Part shown: piece by piece, positions 29,139 to 37,446 of the stretch
Layout of the letters: every line of letters begins with the position of its first letter
Numbering within the stretch: position 1 is the first letter of the stretch
Assembly: GCF_000717645.1 (NCBI RefSeq)
Contig: NZ_JNZZ01000009.1
Coordinates: 124,001 to 188,000 of the forward strand
DNA length: 64,000 bases
From: Streptomyces californicus
Lineage (GTDB): Bacteria; Actinomycetota; Actinomycetes; Streptomycetales; Streptomycetaceae
Reading direction: 5' to 3'
Notes under the pieces: generated by a model
The model's database searches: none
Seen by the model: the letters and a program-made list of their open reading frames with translations, nothing else
What the model was told of the DNA's origin: nothing
Position numbers and translations under genes: made by a program

Positions 29139-31019
29139 ATGTCCCAGGTCAGCCCTGCCCAGAAACCGGCCGTGAGCCATGTCCCGGCCGAGGACGACGC
29201 CGCGTACGACTACGACGTGCTGGTCGTGGGCTCGGGCTTCGGCGGCGCGGTGACGGCCCTCCGGCTGACCGAGAAGGGCTACCGCGTCGGCGTCCTGGAG
29301 GCGGGCCGCCGCTTCACCCGCGAGACGCTCCCCAAGAACTCCTGGGACATCAAGAACTACCTCTGGGCTCCCGCCCTCGGCCTCTTCGGCCTCCAGCGCA
29401 TCCACCTGCTCGGCAACGTCATGGTGCTCGCCGGGGCGGGCGTCGGCGGCGGATCGCTCAACTACGCCAACACGCTGTACGTGCCGCCCGCCCCGTTCTT
29501 CGAGGACCGTCAGTGGGCCTCGATCACCGACTGGCAGGACGAGCTCAAGCCGTACTACGACCAGGCCCGCCGGATGCTCGGGGTCCGCCTCAACCCGACC
29601 ATGACCCCCTCCGACGTCCACCTCAAGGCCGTCGCGGAGACCATGGGCGTCGGGGACACCTTCCACCTGACCCCGGTCGGCGTCTTCTTCGGCGACGGCA
29701 AGGACGCCGACGGCACCGCGAAGGCCAAGGCCGGCGGCACCGTCCCCGACCCGTACTTCGGCGGCGCGGGACCCGACCGCAAGGCGTGCACCGAGTGCGG
29801 CGAGTGCATGACGGGCTGCCGCCACGGCGCGAAGAACACGCTCAACGAGAACTACCTCCACCTCGCGGAACAGGCGGGCGCGGTCATCCACCCGATGACC
29901 TCCGTCGTCGCCGTCACCGACGACGCCCGGGGCGGCTACCGCGTCCTGACCGTCCCCACCGACCGCCGCCGCCGGGCCCGGCCCACCAGGCTGCGGGCCC
30001 GCGAGGTCGTCATCGCCGCCGGGACGTACGGCACCCAGACCCTGCTGCACACCATGAAGGACCGGGGGCTGCTGCCCCGGATCTCCGCGAAGCTCGGCGA
30101 GCTGACCCGGACCAACTCCGAGGGACTGGTGGGCGCGCAGACCAGCGACCGCCGCTACCGCAAGAAGCACGGGGTCGCCCGGGCCGACTTCACCCGGGGC
30201 GTGGCGATCACCTCGTCGATCCACCCCGACGAGAACACCCACATCGAACCCGTCCGCTACGGCAAGGGCTCCAACGCCATGGGCTCGCTGACGATCCTCC
30301 AGGTCCCCTACGGCGGCCGCCGGGTCCTCGGCTGGCTCGGCAACATGGCCAAGCACCCCACCCTCGCGCTGCGTTCGCTCTCCAACCGCCGCTGGTCCGA
30401 GCGCACCATCATCGGCCTCGTCATGCAGTCGCTCGACAACTCTCTGACCACGTACCGCAAGCCGGGCGGCGTCGGCAAGGGCCTGCTCACCGCACGCCAG
30501 GGCCACGGCGCGCCGAACCCGGTCCAGATCCCCGACGCCACCCGGGGCGCGACCCTGCTCGCCGAGGAGATCAACGGCTTCGCCGGGTCCAACATCGGCG
30601 AGCTGATGGGCACCCCGCTCACCGCCCACTTCCTCGGCGGCTGCCCGATCGGCGCGAGCGCGGAGGAGGGCGTCATCGACCCGTACCACCGCCTCTACGG
30701 CCACCCCGGCATCAGCGTCGTCGACGGCTCCGCGGTCTCCGCCAACCTCGGCGTCAACCCGTCCCTGACGATCACCGCCCAGGCCGAGCGCGCGATGTCG
30801 TTCTGGCCGAACAAGGGCGAGGCGGACCCGCGCCCGGAGCAGGGGGCGGCGTACGAGCGGCTCACCCCGGTCGAACCGCGCACGCCCGCCGTGCCGAAGG
30901 AGGCGTTCGGCGCGCTGAAGCTGCCGTTCCTGGGCATCCCGGTGGTGCCGCCGAAGGGGACGACGGAGGCGGGGAAGGGCGTGGAGGGCGTCGGGAACAC
31001 GCCTGTGCCCAATCCGTGA
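29139..31019 (+). CDS. GMC-family FAD oxidoreductase (cholesterol-oxidase-like)
   Basis: This 626-residue flavoprotein begins with an FAD dinucleotide fold (YDVLVVGSGFGGAVTALRL, near residues 26-45; E in LEAGRR) and a GAGVGGGSLNYANTLY FAD loop. A cysteine cluster CTECGECMTGCRHGAKNTL occurs near 215-235, as in the cholesterol-oxidase-like branch of GMC enzymes. The C-terminal GMC part has AHFLGGCPIG and VVDGSAVSANLGVNPSLTITAQAERA. No signal peptide is seen. Substrates in this branch are sterols or other alcohols; which one applies here is unknown. ATG 29139 follows GAGGAGTG. Confidence 0.88.
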   Translation: MSQVSPAQKPAVSHVPAEDDAAYDYDVLVVGSGFGGAVTALRLTEKGYRVGVLEAGRRFTRETLPKNSWDIKNYLWAPALGLFGLQRIHLLGNVMVLAGAGVGGGSLNYANTLYVPPAPFFEDRQWASITDWQDELKPYYDQARRMLGVRLNPTMTPSDVHLKAVAETMGVGDTFHLTPVGVFFGDGKDADGTAKAKAGGTVPDPYFGGAGPDRKACTECGECMTGCRHGAKNTLNENYLHLAEQAGAVIHPMTSVVAVTDDARGGYRVLTVPTDRRRRARPTRLRAREVVIAAGTYGTQTLLHTMKDRGLLPRISAKLGELTRTNSEGLVGAQTSDRRYRKKHGVARADFTRGVAITSSIHPDENTHIEPVRYGKGSNAMGSLTILQVPYGGRRVLGWLGNMAKHPTLALRSLSNRRWSERTIIGLVMQSLDNSLTTYRKPGGVGKGLLTARQGHGAPNPVQIPDATRGATLLAEEINGFAGSNIGELMGTPLTAHFLGGCPIGASAEEGVIDPYHRLYGHPGISVVDGSAVSANLGVNPSLTITAQAERAMSFWPNKGEADPRPEQGAAYERLTPVEPRTPAVPKEAFGALKLPFLGIPVVPPKGTTEAGKGVEGVGNTPVPNP

Positions 31020-31187
31020 TCTTCCTCCGGGCAACTGTCCGGGGAGCGGCGCGGTCGAACCCGTACCGTGTCACCTGCCGCAGCGACCGCAGGGGACACG
31101 GCGACCGCAGTGAGCGCGGCCCCCGCGACCGGGGCAGCCGCGAGGGTCCTGCCGGGCGGCGGGCCCCGCCGAGTACCAGAGGTTTCG

Positions 31188-32996
31188 ATGACACGCTTGT
31201 CCCCGAGGAACGCGCTGCGCCGTGCGGCGGGTCTCCTCGCCGCCGCGGGGCTGCTGGCCGTGGTCCCGCTCGCCGGGGCGGCGGCCCCGGCCCGCGCCGA
31301 CGAGCCGCCGGTGTTCACGCTCGGCGGCCCCGCGGAGACGAGTCTGCACCCGTACCGGGCGGGCGGCGGGCCGAAGCCGTCCAGGCTGGGGATCACCGTC
31401 ACCGCCCCCTCCGGCGAGGAGGGGACCGGCTTCGCGGGGCGGTTCACGCTCACCTTCGACCTGAGCGGTGTCGCGGGCGTCGCCGACGTGGCGTTCGACG
31501 GGGCTGCGTCCGGCGCCGAGACATCTGACGGCGGGGCGTCCGGCGGCGAGGCGTCCGGCGGTGGGGCGCTCGGTGCCGGGACGTCCGGCGGCGGGACGGC
31601 TCCGGACTGCGATGTCACCGGGGCGAAGGCGGTCTGCGTGGGCACGGGCGTCCGGCCCGGCACCCACCCCGTCGCCGTCCTCGTCGTCACGGCCGCCGCC
31701 GGCGGCGAGCGGGGCGACAGCGGCACGATCACGGTGACCGGCGAGGCGGAGGGCGCCGCCTTCACGCCGTTCACCACGCGGGTCACGGTCGGCGGCCCCG
31801 ACCTCGTGATGGAGGAGCTGCCCTTCCGGACGGAGCTGGTTCCGGGCGACCGCCAGCAGGCCCCGATCACCTTCGCCAACCGGGGGGCCGGGGACGCCGA
31901 GGGCGTGCTGCTCACCCTGCGGTACACCCGCGGCCTGGACATCCCGCAGCGCTACTCCAACTGCCGCTACTCCGAGGACGACCCCGGCCCGTCCGGCGTC
32001 GGCCGGACCACGGCGCTCTGCACCGTCGAGGGCGCGTTCGAGGCGGGGGAGGCGTACACCCTGGCCACCCCGCTGACCATCGAGGCCACCGAACGCGCCT
32101 ACCGCGACACCTTCCTGTACCGGATCGAGGAAGCGGGCCCGCCCCGGCCCGCCCCCGCCGCGTTCGAGCGCGGCGACGGCGCCGTCCTGAGGGCGGTCCC
32201 GGTGACCGGCCCGCAGAACCGCGTGGCGGGCCGGACCGCCGACCCCACCCCGCACGACAACGAGCGCGAGGCCGACTTCCGTACGGAGAACACGGCGGAC
32301 TTCGCGGCCTACGGCGACCGGGTCTCCGGGGCCCGGGGCGCGACCGTCACGGCCGACGTCGGGTTCCACAACGTGGGCCCGGCCTGGATCGGCCACCTCC
32401 GCTCGGGCGAGGACGTGGCCGTCGTCGACTTCACCGTGCCCCGGGGCGCGTCGGTCGTCGCGAAGCCGGACCGCTGCCGCGCGGTGACGGCCGCGGGCGA
32501 GTACCGCGAGGACCAGCGGAGCCCGGCGCCGCGCTACCTCTGCCCGACCTCGCCGGCCGTCCACGACGGGGAGGGCCTCGACCTGCCGTTCGCGCTGCGG
32601 ATCGAGGAGGTCCTGATCGGGGCGGAGGGCGAGGTCACCGTCCGCGCGCCCAGCGCGCGGAACCCGGCGCTCCCGTTCGACCCGGCCCCCGCCAACAACA
32701 CCGCGCGGCTCGTCCTCAACGCGGGCGACGACGGCGACGGAGGCCCGTCCACCCCGCCGACCTCGGACCCGGGCCCGGACGCGAGCCCGTCCGGGGCGCC
32801 GGCCACCTCCGCCCCGGGCGGGGGAGCGGCGGGTGCGTCCGGCGGCTCGGACTCCGGTACCGGTTCCGGGCACGGGGGCGGCCTCGCCTCGACGGGATCG
32901 GGCGCGCTGACGGTCGCGGGCGCGGCGGCGGTGGCGCTGACGGCGGGCCTGGCGCTGGTCGCGGCGGCACGACGGCGGACGGGCCGGCACTCCTGA
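31188..32996 (+). CDS. sortase-anchored cell-surface protein (LASTG motif)
   Basis: This 602-residue secreted protein has a signal peptide (about residues 1-38: MTRLSPRNALRRAAGLLAAA ... AAPARA). The body holds beta-rich, DUF11/CARDB-like segments (for example QQAPITFANRGAGDAEGVLLTLRYTRGLDI), broken by a Gly/Ala/Ser repeat near residues 105-145. A Pro/Ser/Gly linker follows, then the sorting signal LASTG with a hydrophobic helix and the positive tail RRRTGRHS. LAXTG is the motif of class E sortases, which attach chaplins and other proteins to Streptomyces peptidoglycan. ATG 31188 is chosen because it puts the signal peptide at the N-terminus. Function unknown; adhesion or surface structure is plausible. 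Confidence 0.85.
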   Translation: MTRLSPRNALRRAAGLLAAAGLLAVVPLAGAAAPARADEPPVFTLGGPAETSLHPYRAGGGPKPSRLGITVTAPSGEEGTGFAGRFTLTFDLSGVAGVADVAFDGAASGAETSDGGASGGEASGGGALGAGTSGGGTAPDCDVTGAKAVCVGTGVRPGTHPVAVLVVTAAAGGERGDSGTITVTGEAEGAAFTPFTTRVTVGGPDLVMEELPFRTELVPGDRQQAPITFANRGAGDAEGVLLTLRYTRGLDIPQRYSNCRYSEDDPGPSGVGRTTALCTVEGAFEAGEAYTLATPLTIEATERAYRDTFLYRIEEAGPPRPAPAAFERGDGAVLRAVPVTGPQNRVAGRTADPTPHDNEREADFRTENTADFAAYGDRVSGARGATVTADVGFHNVGPAWIGHLRSGEDVAVVDFTVPRGASVVAKPDRCRAVTAAGEYREDQRSPAPRYLCPTSPAVHDGEGLDLPFALRIEEVLIGAEGEVTVRAPSARNPALPFDPAPANNTARLVLNAGDDGDGGPSTPPTSDPGPDASPSGAPATSAPGGGAAGASGGSDSGTGSGHGGGLASTGSGALTVAGAAAVALTAGLALVAAARRRTGRHS

Positions 32997-33563
32997 CCCG
33001 TACGGGCCGGAGAGGAGACGGCGGAGGAGGGAGCGGGCCTCCGCCCGAGGACGTTCCGATGCGGCCGGTCCCGGGCGTCCCCGGCACCGGCCGCATATGG
33101 GGTGACCGGGCTGCTGTCCCCTGCGGACCGGTCACATACGCCGGGATGTGGTCCCACGACGCACCTGCAGTACGTCACACGTCCCGGCGGAGCCACGCGT
33201 GGTTGTTTCCTAGCGGCGCCGCCCCTGGTTGGCACGGACACCGGGAACAACGAAGGCACCGTGCTCCCGGTCACGCGCCGTACGGGTGAGACGGCTCCCG
33301 AACGCAGGTGCGTCCCTGGCACGCCAAGCGGAGAACCGTTCCCTCGCCGGGGCCCGCCGCACGCCGGTCCGCCCGCCGCACGCCGGTCCGCGCGGGGACC
33401 GGCGTGCCCGCACGGGGAGGGACCGGGGTTCCCCGCCCCCGGGCTCGCGGGAGCGCACCGGTCCGTCCCGGCCCGCCCGCGCGAGGACCGGCGTGCGGCA
33501 CGCGGACGGACCGGCGCGCCCCGCCCCGGCTCGCGGGGACGTACGTACGACTGCCCGGCGTCC
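32997..33563. other. 567-bp region without a supported gene
   Basis: Open frames exist on both strands but show no homologous motifs, and their composition is that of noncoding GC-rich DNA (Arg/Pro/Gly runs). The region contains repeated CGCACGCCGGTCCGC units (33357-33395) and the hairpin listed separately. It may hold the 3' end of the chorismate-mutase transcript. Confidence 0.5.
33378..33407 (-). terminator. 12-bp hairpin downstream of chorismate mutase
   Basis: GCACGCCGGTCC (33378-33389) pairs perfectly with GGACCGGCGTGC (33396-33407) over a 6-nt loop. It lies about 160 bp beyond the chorismate mutase stop on the minus strand and may be its terminator. Confidence 0.5.
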
Positions 33564-33863
33564 TCACACCCGGCCGCGGCACAGCTCCAGGAGCGTCATC
33601 GCGAGCGCGGTGCCCGGCTTGCCCAGCGCGTCCCTGTAGTGGCCGAGCACGGCGGTCTCGCGCGAGAGGTTGACCCGGCGGCCGCCCGAGGTGATCCGCG
33701 CCTCCTGGATCACCGCCGAGACGGCCATCCGTTCCTGGACGAGGCCGATGATCCGGTCGTCGAGGGCGTCGATGCGCTCCCGGGCCCCGCCGATCAGGGC
33801 GGCGGCCTCCTCGGTGCGGGCTCCGGTGGCCGTGGTGGTGCCGGTGGTGGTGGTGCTGCTCAT
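33564..33863 (-). CDS. chorismate mutase (AroQ type)
   Basis: This 99-residue all-helical enzyme converts chorismate to prephenate, the branch to phenylalanine and tyrosine. AroQ features seen are ARERIDALDDRIIGLVQERMAVSAVIQEAR (first long helix with its Arg), RRVNLSRETAVLGHYRDALGKPG and the last helix TALAMTLLELCRGR. ATG 33863 is preceded by a short Thr-rich lead-in. Upstream on the same strand are a 23-codon leader peptide with Phe and Tyr codons and a strong terminator, so expression is probably controlled by attenuation. Confidence 0.9.
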   Translation of the reverse strand: MSSTTTTGTTTATGARTEEAAALIGGARERIDALDDRIIGLVQERMAVSAVIQEARITSGGRRVNLSRETAVLGHYRDALGKPGTALAMTLLELCRGRV

Positions 33864-33918
33864 GGCGGTGACTCCCGGTGGGTCGGTGGGCGGCGACCCC
33901 GGGGCGAACGGGCCCGGA

Positions 33919-33966
33919 CAACGCAGAGCGCCCCGGGCCTGTCGGCCCGGGGCGCCTGGAGCGTTG
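33919..33966 (-). terminator. attenuator hairpin of the chorismate mutase leader
   Basis: A perfect 12-bp GC stem (33928-33939 with 33944-33955, loop 4 nt) is extended after a small internal loop by CAACGC/GCGTTG (33919-33924 with 33961-33966). It lies between the leader-peptide stop and the chorismate mutase start. The arm at 33943-33949 can pair alternatively with 34005-34011 in the leader coding region (7 bp, CGGCCCG/CGGGCCG), a possible antiterminator. Confidence 0.78.
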
Positions 33967-33978
33967 CTTGTCAGTTGC

Positions 33979-34050
33979 TCAAGCAGCACGACCATGGCAG
34001 CCGGCGGGCCGGATGCCATAGGTAAAGACGAAGGTCGTGTGCTGACGCAT
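33979..34050 (-). CDS. aromatic leader peptide (23 aa) for chorismate mutase attenuation
   Basis: The ORF encodes MRQHTTFVFTYG followed by IRPAGCHGRAA and a stop. Codons 7, 9 and 11 are Phe, Phe and Tyr; two of them are TTT and TAT, which are rare in this GC-rich genome. These are the end products of the chorismate mutase branch. Ribosome stalling at these codons would free 34005-34011 to pair with the terminator arm. A promoter with -10 CATACT seven bases before the ATG makes the leader probably leaderless. No peptide function is expected. Confidence 0.8.
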   Translation of the reverse strand: MRQHTTFVFTYGIRPAGCHGRAA

Positions 34051-34057
34051 GGCGGAC

Positions 34058-34087
34058 AGTATGGCCCCGCCTCCGCCGCCCCGGCAA
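34058..34087 (-). promoter_or_regulatory. promoter of the leader peptide/chorismate mutase unit
   Basis: Read on the minus strand: TTGCCG (34087-34082), an 18-bp spacer, then CATACT (34063-34058). Transcription would start at about 34050, the first base of the leader ATG. Confidence 0.7.
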
Positions 34088-34164
34088 AACGGGGCCCGGA
34101 TCGTGAGACGCGGCGGGCGGGGTGCGCCCGCGACCGGCCCGGACGGCCGTGCGCGCACGGCCGG

Positions 34165-34170
34165 TAGAAT
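34165..34170 (+). promoter_or_regulatory. -10 element of guaA
   Basis: TAGAAT fits the Streptomyces housekeeping -10 consensus and lies 42 bp before the guaA start. A clear -35 is not seen. Confidence 0.45.
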
Positions 34171-34212
34171 CGGAAGAACCGACCCCCTTCACCACCGCCG
34201 GAAGGCCGCCCC

Positions 34213-35799
34213 GTGCCAGCAGCACCCCCCGCCGCCCCCGACGCCACGGCCGACGTGGTCCTCGTCGTCGACTTCGGCGCGCAGTACGCCCAGCTCATCG
34301 CCCGCCGTGTCCGTGAGGCCCGGGTCTACAGCGAGATCGTCCCCTCCACCATGCCGGTGGCGGAGATGCTGGCCAAGAACCCCCGCGCGATCATCCTCTC
34401 CGGCGGCCCTTCGTCGGTGTACGCGGAGGGCGCGCCGTCCCTGGACCGCTCGCTGTTCGAGGCCGGCGTCCCGGTCTTCGGCATGTGCTACGGCTTCCAG
34501 CTGATGGCCACCGCGCTCGGCGGCACGGTCGACGACAACGGGGCCCGGGAGTACGGCCGTACCCCGCTGCACGTCACCAAGGCGGGCTCGACGCTCTTCG
34601 AGGGCACGCCCACCGAGCAGCCGGTGTGGATGTCGCACGGCGACGCCTGCTCGGCCGCCCCCGAGGGCTTCACGGTCACCGCCTCCACCGACGTGGTCCC
34701 GGTCGCCGCCTTCGAGAACGACGAGAAGAAGCTGTACGGCGTCCAGTACCACCCGGAGGTCATGCACTCGACCCACGGCCAGCAGGTCCTGGAGCACTTC
34801 CTCTACCGCGGCGCGGGCATCGAGCCGAACTGGACCACCACCAACGTGGTCGAGGAGCAGATCGCCCTCATCCGCGAGCAGGTCGGCGACAAGCGCGCCA
34901 TCTGCGGCCTCTCCGGCGGCGTGGACTCCGCCGTCGCCGCCGCGCTCGTCCAGAAGGCCATCGGCTCGCAGCTCACCTGCGTCTACGTCGACCACGGCCT
35001 GATGCGCAAGGGCGAGACCGAGCAGGTCGAGAAGGACTTCGTGGCCGCGACCGGCGCGAAGCTGAAGGTGGTCGACGCGGAGAAGCGCTTCCTCGACGCC
35101 CTCGCCGGGGTCTCCGACCCGGAGCAGAAGCGGAAGATCATCGGCCGCGAGTTCATCCGCGTCTTCGAGCAGGCCCAGCTGGAGATCCTCCAGGAGGAGG
35201 GCCCCGAGGTCGCCTTCCTCGTCCAGGGCACGCTCTACCCGGACGTCGTCGAGTCCGGCGGCGGCACCGGCACCGCCAACATCAAGTCGCACCACAACGT
35301 CGGCGGTCTCCCCGACGACATCGAGTTCCAGCTCGTCGAGCCGCTGCGCCAGCTGTTCAAGGACGAGGTCCGCATGGTCGGCCAGGAGCTGGGCCTCCCC
35401 GAGGAGATCGTCCAGCGCCAGCCGTTCCCCGGCCCCGGCCTCGGCATCCGGATCGTCGGCGAGGTCACCAAGGACCGCCTGGACCTGTTGCGCGACGCCG
35501 ACGCCATCGCCCGCGAGGAGCTGACGGCGGCCGGTCTCGACCGTGACATCTGGCAGTGCCCGGTGGTCCTCCTCGCGGACGTCCGCTCGGTCGGCGTCCA
35601 GGGCGACGGCCGCACCTACGGCCACCCGATCGTGCTGCGCCCGGTCTCCTCCGAGGACGCCATGACGGCCGACTGGTCGCGTCTGCCGTACGAGACGCTG
35701 GCGAAGATCTCGACCCGCATCACCAACGAGGTCGCCGACGTCAACCGCGTCGTGCTCGACGTGACGAGCAAGCCGCCGGGGACGATCGAGTGGGAGTGA
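34213..35799 (+). CDS. guaA: GMP synthase (glutamine-hydrolysing)
   Basis: This 528-residue enzyme converts XMP to GMP using ATP and glutamine, after guaB. The class I amidotransferase domain (about residues 15-205) has the nucleophile in [11 protein letters not shown] and the His/Glu pair in [11 protein letters not shown]. The ATP-pyrophosphatase domain has the P-loop [14 protein letters not shown]. The C-terminal dimerisation domain ends in [13 protein letters not shown], the usual C-terminus. GTG 34213 is the only start giving a standard length; a GGAAGG site precedes it. Confidence 0.98.
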   Translation: MPAAPPAAPDATADVVLVVDFGAQYAQLIARRVREARVYSEIVPSTMPVAEMLAKNPRAIILSGGPSSVYAEGAPSLDRSLFEAGVPVFGMCYGFQLMATALGGTVDDNGAREYGRTPLHVTKAGSTLFEGTPTEQPVWMSHGDACSAAPEGFTVTASTDVVPVAAFENDEKKLYGVQYHPEVMHSTHGQQVLEHFLYRGAGIEPNWTTTNVVEEQIALIREQVGDKRAICGLSGGVDSAVAAALVQKAIGSQLTCVYVDHGLMRKGETEQVEKDFVAATGAKLKVVDAEKRFLDALAGVSDPEQKRKIIGREFIRVFEQAQLEILQEEGPEVAFLVQGTLYPDVVESGGGTGTANIKSHHNVGGLPDDIEFQLVEPLRQLFKDEVRMVGQELGLPEEIVQRQPFPGPGLGIRIVGEVTKDRLDLLRDADAIAREELTAAGLDRDIWQCPVVLLADVRSVGVQGDGRTYGHPIVLRPVSSEDAMTADWSRLPYETLAKISTRITNEVADVNRVVLDVTSKPPGTIEWE

Positions 35800-35937
35800 C
35801 CTTCCCGCTCCTGGTGAGCCCGTAGGGCCTCTCCTGGTCAACGCCGATGCCGTCGCTCATTCGTTTGGGCGGCGGCATTGTCGTATCGCATGGGTACGCT
35901 GAGTGAAGAGACGAGACTTCGGCGTATGGGAGCAACT

Positions 35938-36549
35938 ATGAGCGCCGCACCCGAGGACAGGCTTGAGCAGGAGCCGAACCGGTGGCCCGTACCGCCGGAA
36001 GGCGGCTGGACGGCGGACGACCTCGACCGGATTCCGGGCCTCCCGCCCCACACCGAGCTGATCGACGGGAGTCTCGTCTTCATGAGTCCGCAGCGGAAGT
36101 TCCACACGCGAGCCCTGTGGCTCCTGGAATCCGCCCTCCTCGCCCACGTCCCCGCGGATCTGGACGTCGACCGGGAGATGACCATCAGGCTGGACACGAG
36201 CAACCGCCCGGAGCCCGATCTGCTGGTGTACCGGGCCGACGCCGACACCGGACCCGACCAGACCTGGTACGCACCGGAGGACGTCGTCCTCGCCGTCGAG
36301 GTCGTGTCCCCCGATTCCGTCGAGCGCGACCGGGGCGTCAAACCGCGCAAGTACGCCGAGGCCGGGGTCAAGCACTTCTGGCGGGTCGAGCAGGGAGACG
36401 ACGATCTGCCGGTCGTCTACGTCTACGAGCTCGACCCGGCGACGCGCGCCTACACGCCCACCGGAATCCACCACCAGAAGATGAACCTGTCCGTTCCCTT
36501 CCCGATCGATGTGGACCTCGGCGACCTCTACCGCCGGGGCCGCCGGTAA
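35938..36549 (+). CDS. Uma2-family (DUF820) putative endonuclease
   Basis: This 203-residue protein has a PD-(D/E)XK-like fold. Visible motifs are TELIDGSLVFMSPQ, RPEPDLLVYRAD (the PD), VVLAVEVVSPDSVERDRGVKPRKYAEAGVKHFW (the EV plus Lys) and a C-terminal beta region. Uma2 proteins are abundant in Streptomyces and cyanobacteria, often in many copies, and their biological role is not settled. ATG 35938 has GGGAG upstream; ATG 35890 is an alternative, but TACGCT at 35895-35900 could be the -10. A strong terminator follows. Confidence 0.85.
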   Translation: MSAAPEDRLEQEPNRWPVPPEGGWTADDLDRIPGLPPHTELIDGSLVFMSPQRKFHTRALWLLESALLAHVPADLDVDREMTIRLDTSNRPEPDLLVYRADADTGPDQTWYAPEDVVLAVEVVSPDSVERDRGVKPRKYAEAGVKHFWRVEQGDDDLPVVYVYELDPATRAYTPTGIHHQKMNLSVPFPIDVDLGDLYRRGRR

Positions 36550-36552
36550 TTC

Positions 36553-36582
36553 CCTGGCACGGGCCGCTCCGCCCGTGCCAGG
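36553..36582 (+). terminator. terminator after the Uma2 gene
   Basis: A perfect 12-bp stem (36553-36564 with 36571-36582) with a 6-nt loop starts 3 bp after the stop codon. The next gene starts only 10 bp further, so that gene needs readthrough or a promoter within the Uma2 gene. Confidence 0.8.
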
Positions 36583-36592
36583 CTCCACCCCC

Positions 36593-37363
36593 ATGTCCGC
36601 CGAAGAAGTCCGCGCTCTCATGTCCGCCGCCGGTAACGACCGCCTCACCTGGAACACCCCGCTCTCCGAGGAGCACGCCGCCCGGCTCGTCGCCGCCTGC
36701 GCGCCCGCGCCCGGTTCCCGGATCGCCGACCTCGGCTGCGGGTGGGGCGAGCTGCTGACGCGGCTCGTGGAGGCCGCGCCCGGGGCCGCCGGGGACGGGA
36801 TCGAGACCGACCCGGCCGCCGTGGCGCGCGGACGGAGGCTCGCGGAGGAACGGGGACTCGCGGAACGGGTGCGGTTCCACGAGACGCCCGCCGCCGCATG
36901 GGCCGAGGGCGGCTACGACCTCGCGGTCTCCATCGGCTCCTCGCACGCCTGGCCCGGCGCCACGGCGCGGGAGTCGACCGGGAACGCCCTCGCCGCCCTC
37001 GCCGCCGCCGTGCGCCCCGGCGGGCGGGTGCTGTTCGGGGAGGGGATCTGGCAGCAGGAGCCGACCCCCGCCGCGCTGGCGGGCCTCGGCGCCGAGCCCG
37101 GCGACTACGGCTCGCTCCTGGAGCTGATCCGGCTGGCGGAGTCCCACGGGCTGCGCGCCCTCCAGATCACCGTCGCCGACCAGCGCGAATGGGACCTCTT
37201 CGAATCGGAGGGCCCGATCGGACGCGGACAGCGCTGGGCCCTGGAACACCCCGGCCACCCGCTGCACGCCGAGGTGACGGCCGAGGTCGACGCCCGCCGC
37301 ACCGGCTACTACGGCGGCTACCGCTCCTCCTTCACCCTCGCCTATCTGGTGCTCTCCACCTGA
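36593..37363 (+). CDS. SAM-dependent class I methyltransferase
   Basis: This 256-residue protein has the SAM-binding motif I in IADLGCGWGELLTRLVE (near residues 45-61), acidic motif II in GIETDPAAVARGRRLAEERGL, and the motif IV region GGYDLAVSIGSSHAWPG. The C-terminal half resembles small-molecule methyltransferases. The methyl acceptor cannot be inferred. ATG 36593 immediately follows the Uma2 terminator, with no clear ribosome site. Confidence 0.85.
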   Translation: MSAEEVRALMSAAGNDRLTWNTPLSEEHAARLVAACAPAPGSRIADLGCGWGELLTRLVEAAPGAAGDGIETDPAAVARGRRLAEERGLAERVRFHETPAAAWAEGGYDLAVSIGSSHAWPGATARESTGNALAALAAAVRPGGRVLFGEGIWQQEPTPAALAGLGAEPGDYGSLLELIRLAESHGLRALQITVADQREWDLFESEGPIGRGQRWALEHPGHPLHAEVTAEVDARRTGYYGGYRSSFTLAYLVLST

Positions 37364-37446
37364 TCCCGCCCGGCGGAGCCCTTCTCACCGACCCCACCCG
37401 GCGGTAACTTCCGGTCCCGTACGCCCTGGGAACACGAGGAGCCGCC

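Noticed and set aside
29780..29840. Ferredoxin-like [4Fe-4S] domain in the GMC oxidoreductase
   Set aside because: The CTECGECMTGC cluster is a known feature of the cholesterol-oxidase-like GMC branch and does not follow the full ferredoxin C-x2-C-x2-C-x3-C-P pattern.
27243..31034. A minus-strand open frame of about 1260 codons opposite the semialdehyde dehydrogenase and GMC genes
   Set aside because: It is antisense to two well-supported enzymes and has low-complexity Gly/Asp/Val/Leu composition typical of shadow frames.
33100..33640. Small coding frames between the surface protein and chorismate mutase
   Set aside because: The translations are Arg/Pro/Gly-rich, no start has a good ribosome site, and several frames overlap equally well, as expected for noncoding GC-rich DNA.
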